Under the pieces are notes generated by a model. It searched no databases. It was not told the DNA's origin and worked only from the letters and a program-made list of their open reading frames with translations. Source: Ravibacter sp964562455 (GTDB lineage Bacteria; Bacteroidota; Bacteroidia; Cytophagales; Spirosomataceae). From it: a stretch of 64,000 nucleotides of DNA. The translations under genes were made by a program, and so were the position numbers. The DNA lies in assembly GCA_964562455.1 (NCBI GenBank), contig CAZLTN010000017.1, positions 1-64,000 of the forward strand, in the 5' to 3' direction. The first letter of the stretch is position 1; every line of letters starts with the position of its first letter. Positions 8,762 to 16,837 of this stretch are shown one piece after another.

Positions 8762-10177
8762 ATGCGTCTACAGTTTTTTGGGGCTGCACGGGAAGTAACC
8801 GGCAGCAAACACCTGATCACAACCGAAAAAGGTACTAAGATCCTGCTCGATTGCGGGCTTTTCCAGGGTATCCAGACGCACGAACTTAACCAGGAATTCG
8901 GGTTCGACCCAAAAGAAATAGACTGTGTAATACTATCTCATGCCCATATAGACCATTCGGGACTTTTGCCCAGGCTGGTTAAAAAGGGATTTCAGGGACC
9001 TATCTACACAACGGGCGCCACGGCATCATTGTGCCACATCATGCTGCTCGACAGTGCATATATACAGGAAAAAGATGTGAAGCTGCTGAACGAGCGCCGT
9101 ATCCGGCAGGGACGTCCTACGCTGGAGCTGCTATATTCGGTACAGGATGCCGAGCAGGCGTTGTCGATGTTTAAGACTATTCCTTATAACATGCCGGTGC
9201 AGATCAATAACGGTGAGGTTGAATTTATGCTTACCGATGCCGGCCATTTGCTGGGCAGCGCCGCCGTGCACCTGAATATAGAAAATGGAGGAGAATATGT
9301 TCGCCTTACTTTTACCGGCGATATAGGGCGTCCGGGAGACAATATTCTGCGTTCTCCGGAACCGTTTCCGCAGGCGGACTATATCATCTGTGAATCTACT
9401 TACGGCGACCGGCTGCATCCGAAGGAGCACGATGTACTGTCGCATCTCGAACGGATCGTCTTTGAGACCTGTGTATCAAAACGGGGAAAGCTCATTATCC
9501 CGGCATTTGCGGTGGATAGGACGCAGGAGCTTATATATGCACTGGACAGGTTGAGCAGCTCGGGCCGCCTTGCCCGGATACCCGTATACATCGACAGCCC
9601 GCTGGCGGTGGAGGCTACGAAGGTAATGAAGCGGAATGACGAATATTTCAACCCGGAAATTCTGGATTATATAGAAAAGGACGGGGATGCTTTTGCTTTT
9701 CCCAACCTGCGTTATATTTCGGATGTAGCCGAATCGAAGGCATTAAACGGGAAATCGGAGCCATGCATCATCATTTCAGCTTCGGGAATGGCAGAGGCCG
9801 GGCGGATCAAGCATCATTTGCTGAACAACCTTGAATCGGAACGGAATACGGTGCTGATCGTAGGATATTGTTCTCCGCATACGCTGGGGGCCGCTATCAG
9901 GAACGGGGAGAGCGTGGTCCGCATTTTCGGCCAGGATGTTAAGGTGGCCGCCGATGTGGAGATCCTGGATTCATTTTCGGGGCATGCCGATTACCGGGAG
10001 ATGCTGGATTACCTGTCGTGCCAGGATCCGGAAAAAGTGAAGAAGATATTCCTTGTCCACGGCGAATTCGAAAAGCAGATAGCATTCAAGCACCGCCTTC
10101 TGGACAAAGGATTTAAGGATATCAGGATACCACTGATGAAGGAATGGGTGATATTACCGGTTACCACGACATCCTGA
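8762..10177 (+). CDS. MBL-fold/beta-CASP RNA-processing nuclease family protein
   Basis: A predicted cytoplasmic metal-dependent RNase of the CPSF73/YsiA-like group. The metallo-beta-lactamase signature HAHIDH is at residues 60-65 and coordinates two zinc ions. Further ligands are in DAGHLLGSAA, FTGDIGRPGD and the C-terminal SGHAD. The beta-CASP insert lies between, with motif A (ESTYGDR) and a central SGMAEAGRIKHHL segment, followed by the RMMBL domain (GYCSPHTLGAAI, VHGE). The 471-residue length is typical. Its 3' end overlaps the convergent response-regulator gene by 17 bases. Confidence 0.92.
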   Translation: MRLQFFGAAREVTGSKHLITTEKGTKILLDCGLFQGIQTHELNQEFGFDPKEIDCVILSHAHIDHSGLLPRLVKKGFQGPIYTTGATASLCHIMLLDSAYIQEKDVKLLNERRIRQGRPTLELLYSVQDAEQALSMFKTIPYNMPVQINNGEVEFMLTDAGHLLGSAAVHLNIENGGEYVRLTFTGDIGRPGDNILRSPEPFPQADYIICESTYGDRLHPKEHDVLSHLERIVFETCVSKRGKLIIPAFAVDRTQELIYALDRLSSSGRLARIPVYIDSPLAVEATKVMKRNDEYFNPEILDYIEKDGDAFAFPNLRYISDVAESKALNGKSEPCIIISASGMAEAGRIKHHLLNNLESERNTVLIVGYCSPHTLGAAIRNGESVVRIFGQDVKVAADVEILDSFSGHADYREMLDYLSCQDPEKVKKIFLVHGEFEKQIAFKHRLLDKGFKDIRIPLMKEWVILPVTTTS

Positions 10178-10868
10178 AACCGATCCCGTGCACGTTGTCG
10201 ATCTTGACTGACTGGTCTTCTGTGGCCAGGTATTTCCTCAGACGGGATATGAAAACGTCAAGGCTACGGCCCATATAGTAGTCGTCGTCGCCCCAGATTG
10301 TTTTCAGCAACTCTTCGCGGCGTACGACTTCGTTGCGGTGGCCCGCGAAATATTTCAAAACCTCCCCTTCCCTGAAAGTAAGCGTTTGGACCTGTCCGTT
10401 GCGGGTGAGCGTAAGCTTCTGGAAATCAAATTCGAAATTGCCGATGGTGTAGTGGTTGGCTTCTTTTACGACACCGGGTTTTGCCCGCCTCAGGAACACT
10501 TCCATTCTCAGGATAAGCTCCTGCATGCTGAAAGGTTTTACGATATAGTCATCGGCGCCGAGCCTTAGGCCATGAATTCTGTCTTCCTGCAGCGACCTGG
10601 CCGAGAGGAAGAGCACCGGCACATCTTCGTTGAATTCACGGATTTTTTTGGCCAGGGTAAAGCCGTCCATGTTCGGAAGCATGATGTCGAAGACGCAAAG
10701 GTCGAAGGCATATTCCCTGAAAGTTTTCAGCCCGGAAACACCGTCGAGGCAATGTATGACCTCGTAGCCGGCCATTTCAAGATTGTCTTTTGTCGCAAAA
10801 GCCAGGTTAGGGTCGTCCTCGACAAAGAGAATAAGGGGTTTGGGACGTAAGGGATCGGTTTTTTCCAT
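10161..10868 (-). CDS. OmpR/PhoB-type response regulator, RprY-like
   Basis: A receiver domain (residues 12-125) has phospho-acceptor Asp61 (FDIMLP) and the conserved Lys in VKPFSM. A C-terminal winged-helix DNA-binding domain (about 135-235) follows, with TFREGEVLKYFAGH and the recognition region RSLDVFISRLRKYL. The sequence strongly resembles RprY of Bacteroides. It is encoded 19 bases downstream of its histidine kinase in one operon. The inverted repeat at 12271-12297 upstream of that operon is a candidate binding site, which is inference. Confidence 0.92.
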   Translation of the reverse strand: MEKTDPLRPKPLILFVEDDPNLAFATKDNLEMAGYEVIHCLDGVSGLKTFREYAFDLCVFDIMLPNMDGFTLAKKIREFNEDVPVLFLSARSLQEDRIHGLRLGADDYIVKPFSMQELILRMEVFLRRAKPGVVKEANHYTIGNFEFDFQKLTLTRNGQVQTLTFREGEVLKYFAGHRNEVVRREELLKTIWGDDDYYMGRSLDVFISRLRKYLATEDQSVKIDNVHGIGFRMSW

Positions 10869-10887
10869 AGAAAGTCCGGGTGAAATC

Positions 10888-12132
10888 TCACGCCAATTTA
10901 GCCAATATTTTGAATTCGCTCCCTTTTCCGGGCCTGCTGTTCAGTTCGAGCTTCCAGTCGTGGGTGCGAACAATCTCTTTTACGTAGCTGAGCCCTATGC
11001 CAAAGCCTTTCACATTGTGGACATCGCCTGAAGGAACGCGGTAGAATTTTTCGAAAATCCTTTTCTGCTGGTCGGGGGCGATGCCGATCCCTTTATCCGA
11101 AATAGAAATAGCGAGCCTTCGGCCGGTATTGGCAGTGGAAATATGAACTTCCGGTTCGCCGGGCGAATATTTGATAGCGTTGTCAATAAGGTTGCTGATC
11201 AACCCCCGGAAATGATCCCTGTCGGCTTCAATGACGGAATTGGACGCTTTCAGTGAAGCGGCTACCTTGCCGTGATACTTATCCAGCACCGACAAAATTT
11301 CCTTATGGGCATCCAGTGGGCCGAGCTTCACGTCCAGCATATTCCTCTCCGCCTTTGCGGTGGTAAGCACCAGCTCCACCTGGCGTTGCAACCGGCCGAT
11401 TTCTTCCTTTACGATGTTGACATACCGGTTGTAACGGTCGGGCTGGGCTGTAATACCGGGGTTCTCCAGGACTTCGGAAGCAATACGGATAGAAGAGATC
11501 GGTGTTTGCAGCTCATGCGTCATATTATTGATAAAATCCTTCTGTTCATCGGACAGTTGTTTCTGCCTGAGGATAACGAACAGGGCATAGGCGAAGAAAC
11601 CGAGCGCTACGATGATGAGGATCGTAGACCACATCCAGCCTTCGAGTTCCCAGGGCAGGGTGCCGGCCTGGCTGGGAAATCTTATCCCGACATAGTAGGG
11701 GTATTTGTCGGTTTTGAGCCAGTGGGCGGTCTGCGTGGGGGTTTTGGTCTGGTTACGGGTACTCAGCATCATGCCATACTGCATGGCATTGGTGTTGCAG
11801 TCATAGATGCCGATTTCGAAGTCGGTTACGATATTCTGACGGGTAAATGCTTCGCGAAGAAAGTGCTCGAGAATGTCGGGCTGTGTGCGTGCATTTGTAT
11901 TGATAAGAAAGTAATCGGGCGAAAGCTGCTCGACCGGGTTATTCTGAAGCATCACGTTGCTAACCGCAGCGAGCTCCTCCGCAACGTATTGAAGGGCTAC
12001 GTGGGCCTGCTGGCTAAATTCCCTGTTCCGGATTTCGATGATCCGCCTGACCCAGTAAAGTTGGGTAATCAATACTCCTATAATAGATAGGGCGGAAAAA
12101 ACAACCAGCCACTGAATGGTTCTTCTTGACAC
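10888..12132 (-). CDS. Sensor histidine kinase, RprX-like
   Basis: An inner-membrane kinase of 414 residues. TM1 (residues 8-27) and TM2 (about 168-188) flank a periplasmic sensor domain of about 140 residues. There is no obvious HAMP domain before the dimerisation helix with phospho-acceptor His206 (MTHELQTP). The ATPase core shows the N box (NLIDNAIKYSP), G1 box (DKGIGIAPDQ), F box and G2 box (GFGIGLSYV). It phosphorylates the response regulator encoded directly downstream. The stimulus is unknown. Confidence 0.92.
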   Translation of the reverse strand: MSRRTIQWLVVFSALSIIGVLITQLYWVRRIIEIRNREFSQQAHVALQYVAEELAAVSNVMLQNNPVEQLSPDYFLINTNARTQPDILEHFLREAFTRQNIVTDFEIGIYDCNTNAMQYGMMLSTRNQTKTPTQTAHWLKTDKYPYYVGIRFPSQAGTLPWELEGWMWSTILIIVALGFFAYALFVILRQKQLSDEQKDFINNMTHELQTPISSIRIASEVLENPGITAQPDRYNRYVNIVKEEIGRLQRQVELVLTTAKAERNMLDVKLGPLDAHKEILSVLDKYHGKVAASLKASNSVIEADRDHFRGLISNLIDNAIKYSPGEPEVHISTANTGRRLAISISDKGIGIAPDQQKRIFEKFYRVPSGDVHNVKGFGIGLSYVKEIVRTHDWKLELNSRPGKGSEFKILAKLA

Positions 12133-12270
12133 TGCTCTGAAATCCTGGATGGTTTACTTTTGGGATCCTTACATATTACTCTAACTTAAACGATTTTTTA
12201 ACTAAAAAAGTTGGCTCGTTATGCAATTTGATAGTTCTTCCCGCCGGGCAGGTGAACGAATTAACAGGAC

Positions 12271-12297
12271 GTTAACAAACGTTTGGGGTTTGTTAAC
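12271..12297. promoter_or_regulatory. Inverted repeat, candidate operator between divergent genes
   Basis: GTTAACAAAC (12271-12280) and GTTTGTTAAC (12288-12297) form a perfect 10-bp inverted repeat with a 7-base spacer. It sits in the 238-base gap between the divergent kinase/regulator operon and the DUF1573 gene, upstream of the TAAGTTTG box at 12320. No T-tract follows, so an operator is more likely than a terminator. The binding protein is unknown. Confidence 0.45.
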
Positions 12298-12319
12298 ACC
12301 GGGATTTTGATTGAAAGCT

Positions 12320-12327
12320 TAAGTTTG
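12320..12327 (+). promoter_or_regulatory. -7 element (TAAGTTTG) of the DUF1573 gene
   Basis: TAAGTTTG matches TAnnTTTG and lies 43 bases before the ATG. A well-spaced -33 TTG is not evident, which would fit an activated promoter. Confidence 0.45.
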
Positions 12328-12370
12328 TAGCGTATTAGTTGCGATACATCCTGTTTTTGGTCCAAAGAGT

Positions 12371-12751
12371 ATGAAAAGGAATACAATTTTTACAGTTCTG
12401 TTAGCCATGATAACTGTGGCTGTAACCGCTGCAAAGTTTGCAGCGGCCAGCTTTAAGTGGGCAGAGACAGTTCATGATTTTGGGAGGATCCCCCAGGGAA
12501 CCCCGGTGACTGTCAAATTTGCTTTCACGAACAGCGGCGATGAGCCGTTGATCATCAAAAATGCCACCGGCTCCTGCGGTTGTACAAATGTGGCTTATCC
12601 GAAAGAACCGATACTGCCGGGGCAGTCGGGCGAGGTACAGGCTACTTTCAATGCGGAGGCGTCGGGACCGTTTACCAAAACGGTGTCGGTCGAGTCAAAT
12701 GCGGCGGAGGGCGTTACGATTCTCACTTTTAAAGGAGAGGTGGTTAAATAG
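12371..12751 (+). CDS. DUF1573 domain protein, exported
   Basis: A 126-residue protein with a signal peptide (residues 1-26) and a single DUF1573 Ig-like fold. Characteristic residues are HDFGRIPQGTPV, FTNSGDEPLIIKNATGSCGCT and the closing VSVESNAAEG. This domain is common in secreted Bacteroidota proteins and is thought to be a protein-interaction module; no specific role is known. It has its own promoter box upstream and a classic terminator downstream. Confidence 0.88.
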   Translation: MKRNTIFTVLLAMITVAVTAAKFAAASFKWAETVHDFGRIPQGTPVTVKFAFTNSGDEPLIIKNATGSCGCTNVAYPKEPILPGQSGEVQATFNAEASGPFTKTVSVESNAAEGVTILTFKGEVVK

Positions 12752-12775
12752 CCGCTTTTTCCCAAAGATTACCGG

Positions 12776-12795
12776 AACGGGTTGTGAAACCCGTT
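12776..12795 (+). terminator. Rho-independent terminator after the DUF1573 gene
   Basis: AACGGGTT (12776-12783), 4-base loop GTGA, AACCCGTT (12788-12795), followed by a run of T residues. Confidence 0.85.
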
Positions 12796-12874
12796 TTTTT
12801 ATTGCCTTAAATTTCGGATCAATTGTATATTTATGGGTTAACACAGGTATGACCAATTAAATTTTTCCGTTCCA

Positions 12875-13594
12875 ATGAAACGTATACTTCTGGTAGAAGA
12901 TGACCGGCGGATTGCACAGAATATTTCCAAGGGGCTTAAAGAGGAAGGCCTGGGGGTAGAAGTAGCTTTCGATGGTATTACCGGGAAGCAGTTGGCGCTG
13001 GAAAAGAATTTTGACCTTGTGCTGCTGGACCTTAACCTTCCGGGAATAAAGGGGTATGATGTGTGCAGGCAGATCAGGTATTATAAGCCGCTTCTGCCGG
13101 TTATTATGCTGACTGCGTACGGCGAAGTGGAAGACAAGGTTGAAGGATTGGCGCTTGGTGCGGACGATTATATAGTGAAGCCTTTCGATTTCCGTGAGCT
13201 GATCGCGAGAGTTTCTGCTGCTCTCCGGAGAAGTGATGTGCTCTCGGGAAAAGGGAAGAGCGACATTTTGATGGCCGGGGATTTGTGCCTGAATACTGTG
13301 ACCAAGCAGGTAAAGCGCGGGGGCAAAGGTATAGATCTGACAGCGAGGGAGTTTGCGCTGCTGGAGTATTTCATGAGGCATCCCGGGCAGGTGATTTCGA
13401 AGATGGATCTTGCCGAGAATGTATGGCACCTCAATTTCGACCCGGGAACCAACGTAGTGGAGGTTTACATCAATTACCTGCGCAGGAAGGTAGATAAGGA
13501 TTTCGATCGCAAAATGATCCATACCCGGCCCGGGCTAGGCTATATGCTGCTGTCTGAAGAAAATGCGGAAGCACCCAAAGAAGAAATGCCTTGA
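12875..13594 (+). CDS. OmpR-family response regulator
   Basis: A 239-residue regulator: receiver domain (residues 3-115) with acidic pocket VEDD, phospho-acceptor Asp52 (LLDLNLPG) and Lys in VKPFDF. It is followed by a winged-helix effector domain (about 135-230; LTAREFALLEYFMRHPGQVIS, and NVVEVYINYLRRKVD as the recognition region). It is close to the CusR/MprA-like group common in Bacteroidota. Its TGA stop overlaps the TTG start of the kinase gene, so the two proteins are translationally coupled partners. Confidence 0.93.
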   Translation: MKRILLVEDDRRIAQNISKGLKEEGLGVEVAFDGITGKQLALEKNFDLVLLDLNLPGIKGYDVCRQIRYYKPLLPVIMLTAYGEVEDKVEGLALGADDYIVKPFDFRELIARVSAALRRSDVLSGKGKSDILMAGDLCLNTVTKQVKRGGKGIDLTAREFALLEYFMRHPGQVISKMDLAENVWHLNFDPGTNVVEVYINYLRRKVDKDFDRKMIHTRPGLGYMLLSEENAEAPKEEMP

Positions 13595-14958
13595 AGATCA
13601 GAAACCGCATCGCGCTCCAGTTTACCGTGATCGTTGCTTCGATCCTGGTTACATTTTCCGTGCTGGTCTACAGCATTTCGGCTAACTTCAGGGAAGAAGA
13701 GTTTAACGACCGCCTGTATAATAAAGCCATTACTACCTGCCGCTTCCTGGTAATGGTAAACGAGGTGGATGTGGACCTCCTGCACATTATTGACAAGAAC
13801 ACGCTAACGACTCTGATAGATGAAAACGTCCTGGTGTTCAATCGTGAAAACAAGCTCATCTATGCCGGCGGCGACAGCATTTTTCTACAGTGCGACGAGA
13901 GCCTCCTGGAAAAGATCAGGAAGGAAGGCGAGGTTAAAATGTACCAGGGTGAAAACCAGGTAATAGGAATACTGTATAGTGAAGGGGACGAGCCCCTCGT
14001 GGCGCTTGCCTCCGCAAACGACAGGTTCGGAAATGCAAAATTGCATAACCTCCGGCGAACATTGTGGTGGGGCCTGGCGGTTGGAATCGGCCTTACCGTT
14101 TTGCTGAGCATACATTTCGCCGGTACTTCTCTCAGGCCGATTTCTGAAATAAATGATCAGATTTCTTCAATAACGGCCAAAAATCTAAAGCAGCGCCTGC
14201 CGGAAGCGAATTCTTATGATGAAATAGGCCAGCTCGCCTCCAACTTCAACGATGTGCTTTCCAAGCTGGAGCAGGCATTTGAAAAGCAAAGAAGTTTTGT
14301 CTACCACGCCTCACATGAGTTGCGGACACCCCTGGCCGCGCTGAAGTCCGAAATACAGCTGGCTGAAAAACGTATGGCCGGCCATACGGAGGCAGGCGAA
14401 GTCTTCAGCAACCTGTCAAGCGATACGGAAAGGCTGATCAGCATTACAAACAGCCTGTTGCTATTTGCCAGGTCGCTGGAGGACCTGGGGCATGTGCAAA
14501 TGGAAAAGGTACGGATAGAGGACGTGTTGTTCAGCGCAAAGAAAGAGCTGCAGTTTGCGCGCGCGGGAAGCACCGTTCATATAGATTACGCTAACCTGCC
14601 GGAAGATGAAAATCATACCCTGGTGGAAGGTAACGAGGAGCTATTGAAAAGGGTATGCCTGAACCTGATGGACAATGCATGCAAATATTCAGAACAGCAG
14701 GCAGTTACGGTGACGATCATGACGGACCGGTCTTATTGCTACCTGCTTTTCGAGGACGAGGGTATCGGGATCCCCGAGGAGGACCTGCCCTATGTTTTCG
14801 ATGTATTTTATCGCGGAGGAAATGCAATAGGCCATGATGGGTTTGGGATCGGGTTGTCTATCTGTCAGCGGATAGCGGAAATGCACGGGGGGAAGATACA
14901 GGTTTCGAGTGAGTTGAATCGAGGCAGCCGTTTTTCTGTTCAGCTCAGACATATCTGA
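13591..14958 (+). CDS. Sensor histidine kinase with HAMP domain
   Basis: The start is a TTG at 13591 within the TTGA overlap with the upstream regulator; no ATG would keep TM1. TM1 is at residues 10-30, a periplasmic sensor of about 120 residues follows, TM2 is about 157-175, then HAMP (176-230). His242 lies in HASHELRTP, and the ATPase core has NLMDNACKYS, DEGIGIPEED and GFGIGLSIC. It is a standard inner-membrane sensor kinase for the coupled regulator. The stimulus cannot be read from sequence. Confidence 0.92.
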   Translation: MKIRNRIALQFTVIVASILVTFSVLVYSISANFREEEFNDRLYNKAITTCRFLVMVNEVDVDLLHIIDKNTLTTLIDENVLVFNRENKLIYAGGDSIFLQCDESLLEKIRKEGEVKMYQGENQVIGILYSEGDEPLVALASANDRFGNAKLHNLRRTLWWGLAVGIGLTVLLSIHFAGTSLRPISEINDQISSITAKNLKQRLPEANSYDEIGQLASNFNDVLSKLEQAFEKQRSFVYHASHELRTPLAALKSEIQLAEKRMAGHTEAGEVFSNLSSDTERLISITNSLLLFARSLEDLGHVQMEKVRIEDVLFSAKKELQFARAGSTVHIDYANLPEDENHTLVEGNEELLKRVCLNLMDNACKYSEQQAVTVTIMTDRSYCYLLFEDEGIGIPEEDLPYVFDVFYRGGNAIGHDGFGIGLSICQRIAEMHGGKIQVSSELNRGSRFSVQLRHI

Positions 14959-15126
14959 CGTTACGGAAATCCAAAATCTTCTCATTTTATTCTAATCTAT
15001 TTCTAATGGGTAGTTTGCCTGCCGTACTTTATTAATTCAATATATTTGATCACTATGCGCTGTTCCGTAACCGGGGCGGCGCGGTCACTAAATAAAGTGG
15101 TTGAAAAAGTCGTGTTATTAACGTAG

Positions 15127-15158
15127 AAAGCCGGTGTCTTTTGGATGCCGGCTTTTTT
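15127..15158 (+). terminator. Terminator downstream of the two-component operon
   Basis: AAAGCCGG (15127-15134) pairs with CCGGCTTT (15148-15155), followed by more T residues. It lies about 170 bases after the kinase stop. Confidence 0.65.
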
Positions 15159-15164
15159 GATACA

Positions 15165-15199
15165 AAAAAGGCGACATCCGATAGGAAGGTCGCCTTTTT
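15165..15199. terminator. Bidirectional terminator between convergent genes
   Basis: AAAAAGGCGAC (15165-15175) and GTCGCCTTTTT (15189-15199), 11-bp arms with A/T tails on both sides. It is positioned to end the minus-strand small gene at 15230 and any read-through from the kinase. Confidence 0.75.
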
Positions 15200-15229
15200 A
15201 CATTTGATTAACTCTAATTAAATATGGTG

Positions 15230-15604
15230 TCAGAAATTAATGTCCAGGATATTGACGAACTGGTCGGGACTGTAATCCGTTCCGGGGGCAGCCTGTACCG
15301 CCTCATCGGGGGACACTGACCCGGAAACTGCGATATTTTCACTACGTTCAGGCCATACACCCATGATCCGGTTCAATTGTTCGGGAGTGTATTTGTTGAA
15401 AAAGTCAGGAGTTTTTTGTGTAACCGGTTCCGGAGCGTCCTCAATGGTAAGTGACGGCATAAAACTGTTTACAGTGTGACCTTTGACTTTATCCTCGTTT
15501 TTTAATGCTTTATTAGAATAGTTATTTTTTGCTTCTACATGAACTGAGGAGAAAAGCAAAGCAACCATCGCAGCACCGGCTAGAAATGATTTTGTATTTT
15601 TCAT
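15230..15604 (-). CDS. Small secreted protein of unknown function
   Basis: 124 residues with a strong signal peptide (residues 1-25, cleavage after HVEA). The mature part is short, rich in Asp/Glu/Pro/Ser, without Cys and without a recognisable domain. A segment around residues 66-90 (FNKYTPEQLNRIMGVW) could be an amphipathic helix. A well-formed promoter and terminator flank it, which supports a real, separately transcribed gene. Function unknown. Confidence 0.65.
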   Translation of the reverse strand: MKNTKSFLAGAAMVALLFSSVHVEAKNNYSNKALKNEDKVKGHTVNSFMPSLTIEDAPEPVTQKTPDFFNKYTPEQLNRIMGVWPERSENIAVSGSVSPDEAVQAAPGTDYSPDQFVNILDINF

Positions 15605-15652
15605 GGTTTTTGATTTGCTTTAAATTGATAACTTAAATTCTTTTTACTGATG

Positions 15653-15685
15653 CAAAATTAGGAAAAAATTTTGAAAATGAACAAA
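15653..15685 (-). promoter_or_regulatory. Promoter of the small secreted protein gene
   Basis: On the minus strand TTTG (15682-15685), 21 bases, then TAATTTTG (15653-15660): a full match to the Bacteroidota consensus, 48 bases from the ATG. Confidence 0.65.
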
Positions 15686-15960
15686 TATGAATGTATATAT
15701 CAGAATAATATTTGTTTGATCGGTCTCTATTGTACATGAATGGTGCGATGGTGTTATTGATACTGTTTGTACTATTCCATCTCTCTGCTACTAGAACGAA
15801 AATAATGACCCAGTTATTCCAACGTTAGCCTATTGATTTGTTAACTATTGTTAAAGTGCAAAATAGGCCAGATGGTTTCCGGACTTATCCTGATACAACC
15901 GGCCCGGAATAGTGTACCTATCCGTCCCGTTTTTTGGGCTCGGCGCGTTTCTATTGCAGC

Positions 15961-15991
15961 TTTGCCAATTAAAGCCAATGCATTACTTTTG
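15961..15991 (+). promoter_or_regulatory. Promoter of fabG
   Basis: TTTG at 15961-15964, 19 bases, TACTTTTG at 15984-15991, a full consensus match. The leader to the GTG start at 16079 is about 80 bases. Confidence 0.65.
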
Positions 15992-16078
15992 AGGTACTGG
16001 CCTGTGGAGAGCATTGTTAACAGGTAAATTGCCGGTTCTGTACAGGATTTTTAGATTTTCATTTAAATTCATTTTACG

Positions 16079-16825
16079 GTGTCATTGCTAAAAGACAAAG
16101 TCGCGCTTATTACCGGAGCATCAAGAGGAATCGGCCGGTCCATCGCTATCAGGTTTGCGCAGGAAGGTGCTCAGGTAGCGTTTACCTATTTATCAAGTGT
16201 AGAAAAAGGGAAGGCGCTCGAAGCAGAGCTGGAGGCCTATGGGATTAAGGCGAAAGGATACCGCTCGGACGCCTCGGATTTTACTGCAGCGGAAGAACTT
16301 GCGGCTGAGGTCCTGAAAGATTTCGGTAAGCTTGATGTACTCGTAAACAATGCCGGGATCACCAATGACGGACTGTTGCTGAGGATGTCCGAGGAGCAGT
16401 GGGACCAGGTAATCAGGGTCAACCTTAAATCCGTATTCAACCTGACCAAGGCAGTAACTAAAAGTATGATCAGGGCTAAATCGGGATCGATCATTAACCT
16501 TACCTCTGTAGTCGGGATCCGCGGAAATGCCGGCCAGGCCAACTACGCTGCTTCAAAAGCCGGTATTATAGGTTTTACCAAATCGGTCGCTCTTGAACTG
16601 GGGTCGAGAAATGTCAGGTCCAACGCCGTAGCGCCCGGGTTTATTGAGACCGAGATGACGGAAGCCATTGATCCCAAGGCTACCGAGGAATGGAAACAGT
16701 CAATACCTATGAAAAGAGGAGGGCGTCCGGAAGAAGTCGCCGACACCTGTGTGTTCCTGGCATCGGACCTATCTTCATATATTACCGGCCAGGTGCTGCA
16801 GGTCGACGGAGGAATGCTCACCTAG
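16079..16825 (+). CDS. fabG: 3-oxoacyl-[acyl-carrier-protein] reductase FabG
   Basis: An SDR enzyme that reduces 3-oxoacyl-ACP to 3-hydroxyacyl-ACP with NADPH in fatty-acid elongation. The cofactor motif is TGASRGIG (residues 12-19), with NNAG (90-93) and catalytic Ser143, Tyr156 and Lys160 (YAASK). The C-terminus GQVLQVDGGM is typical. At 248 residues it is full length. The start is a GTG at 16079 because the family begins about nine residues before ALITGASRG and no ATG is nearby. The VWA gene follows 12 bases after the stop, so the two may be cotranscribed. Confidence 0.93.
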   Translation: MSLLKDKVALITGASRGIGRSIAIRFAQEGAQVAFTYLSSVEKGKALEAELEAYGIKAKGYRSDASDFTAAEELAAEVLKDFGKLDVLVNNAGITNDGLLLRMSEEQWDQVIRVNLKSVFNLTKAVTKSMIRAKSGSIINLTSVVGIRGNAGQANYAASKAGIIGFTKSVALELGSRNVRSNAVAPGFIETEMTEAIDPKATEEWKQSIPMKRGGRPEEVADTCVFLASDLSSYITGQVLQVDGGMLT

Positions 16826-16837
16826 CGCCGGGAAGAA

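Larger units (their letters stand above)
15605..16078. other. 474-bp intergenic region with two divergent promoters
   Basis: The region separates the minus-strand small secreted gene from fabG. It holds the two promoters listed separately (15653-15685 minus, 15961-15991 plus). A 30-codon hydrophobic frame at 15736-15828 has no supporting ribosome-binding context and is not called. No RNA gene or repeat is seen. Confidence 0.5.

Noticed and set aside
11272..12090. 272-codon plus-strand frame opposite the histidine kinase
   Set aside because: Complement of a clear kinase gene; low-complexity residue mix and no domain.
15736..15828. 30-codon hydrophobic frame in an intergenic region
   Set aside because: No promoter fit or ribosome-binding context; too short to support.
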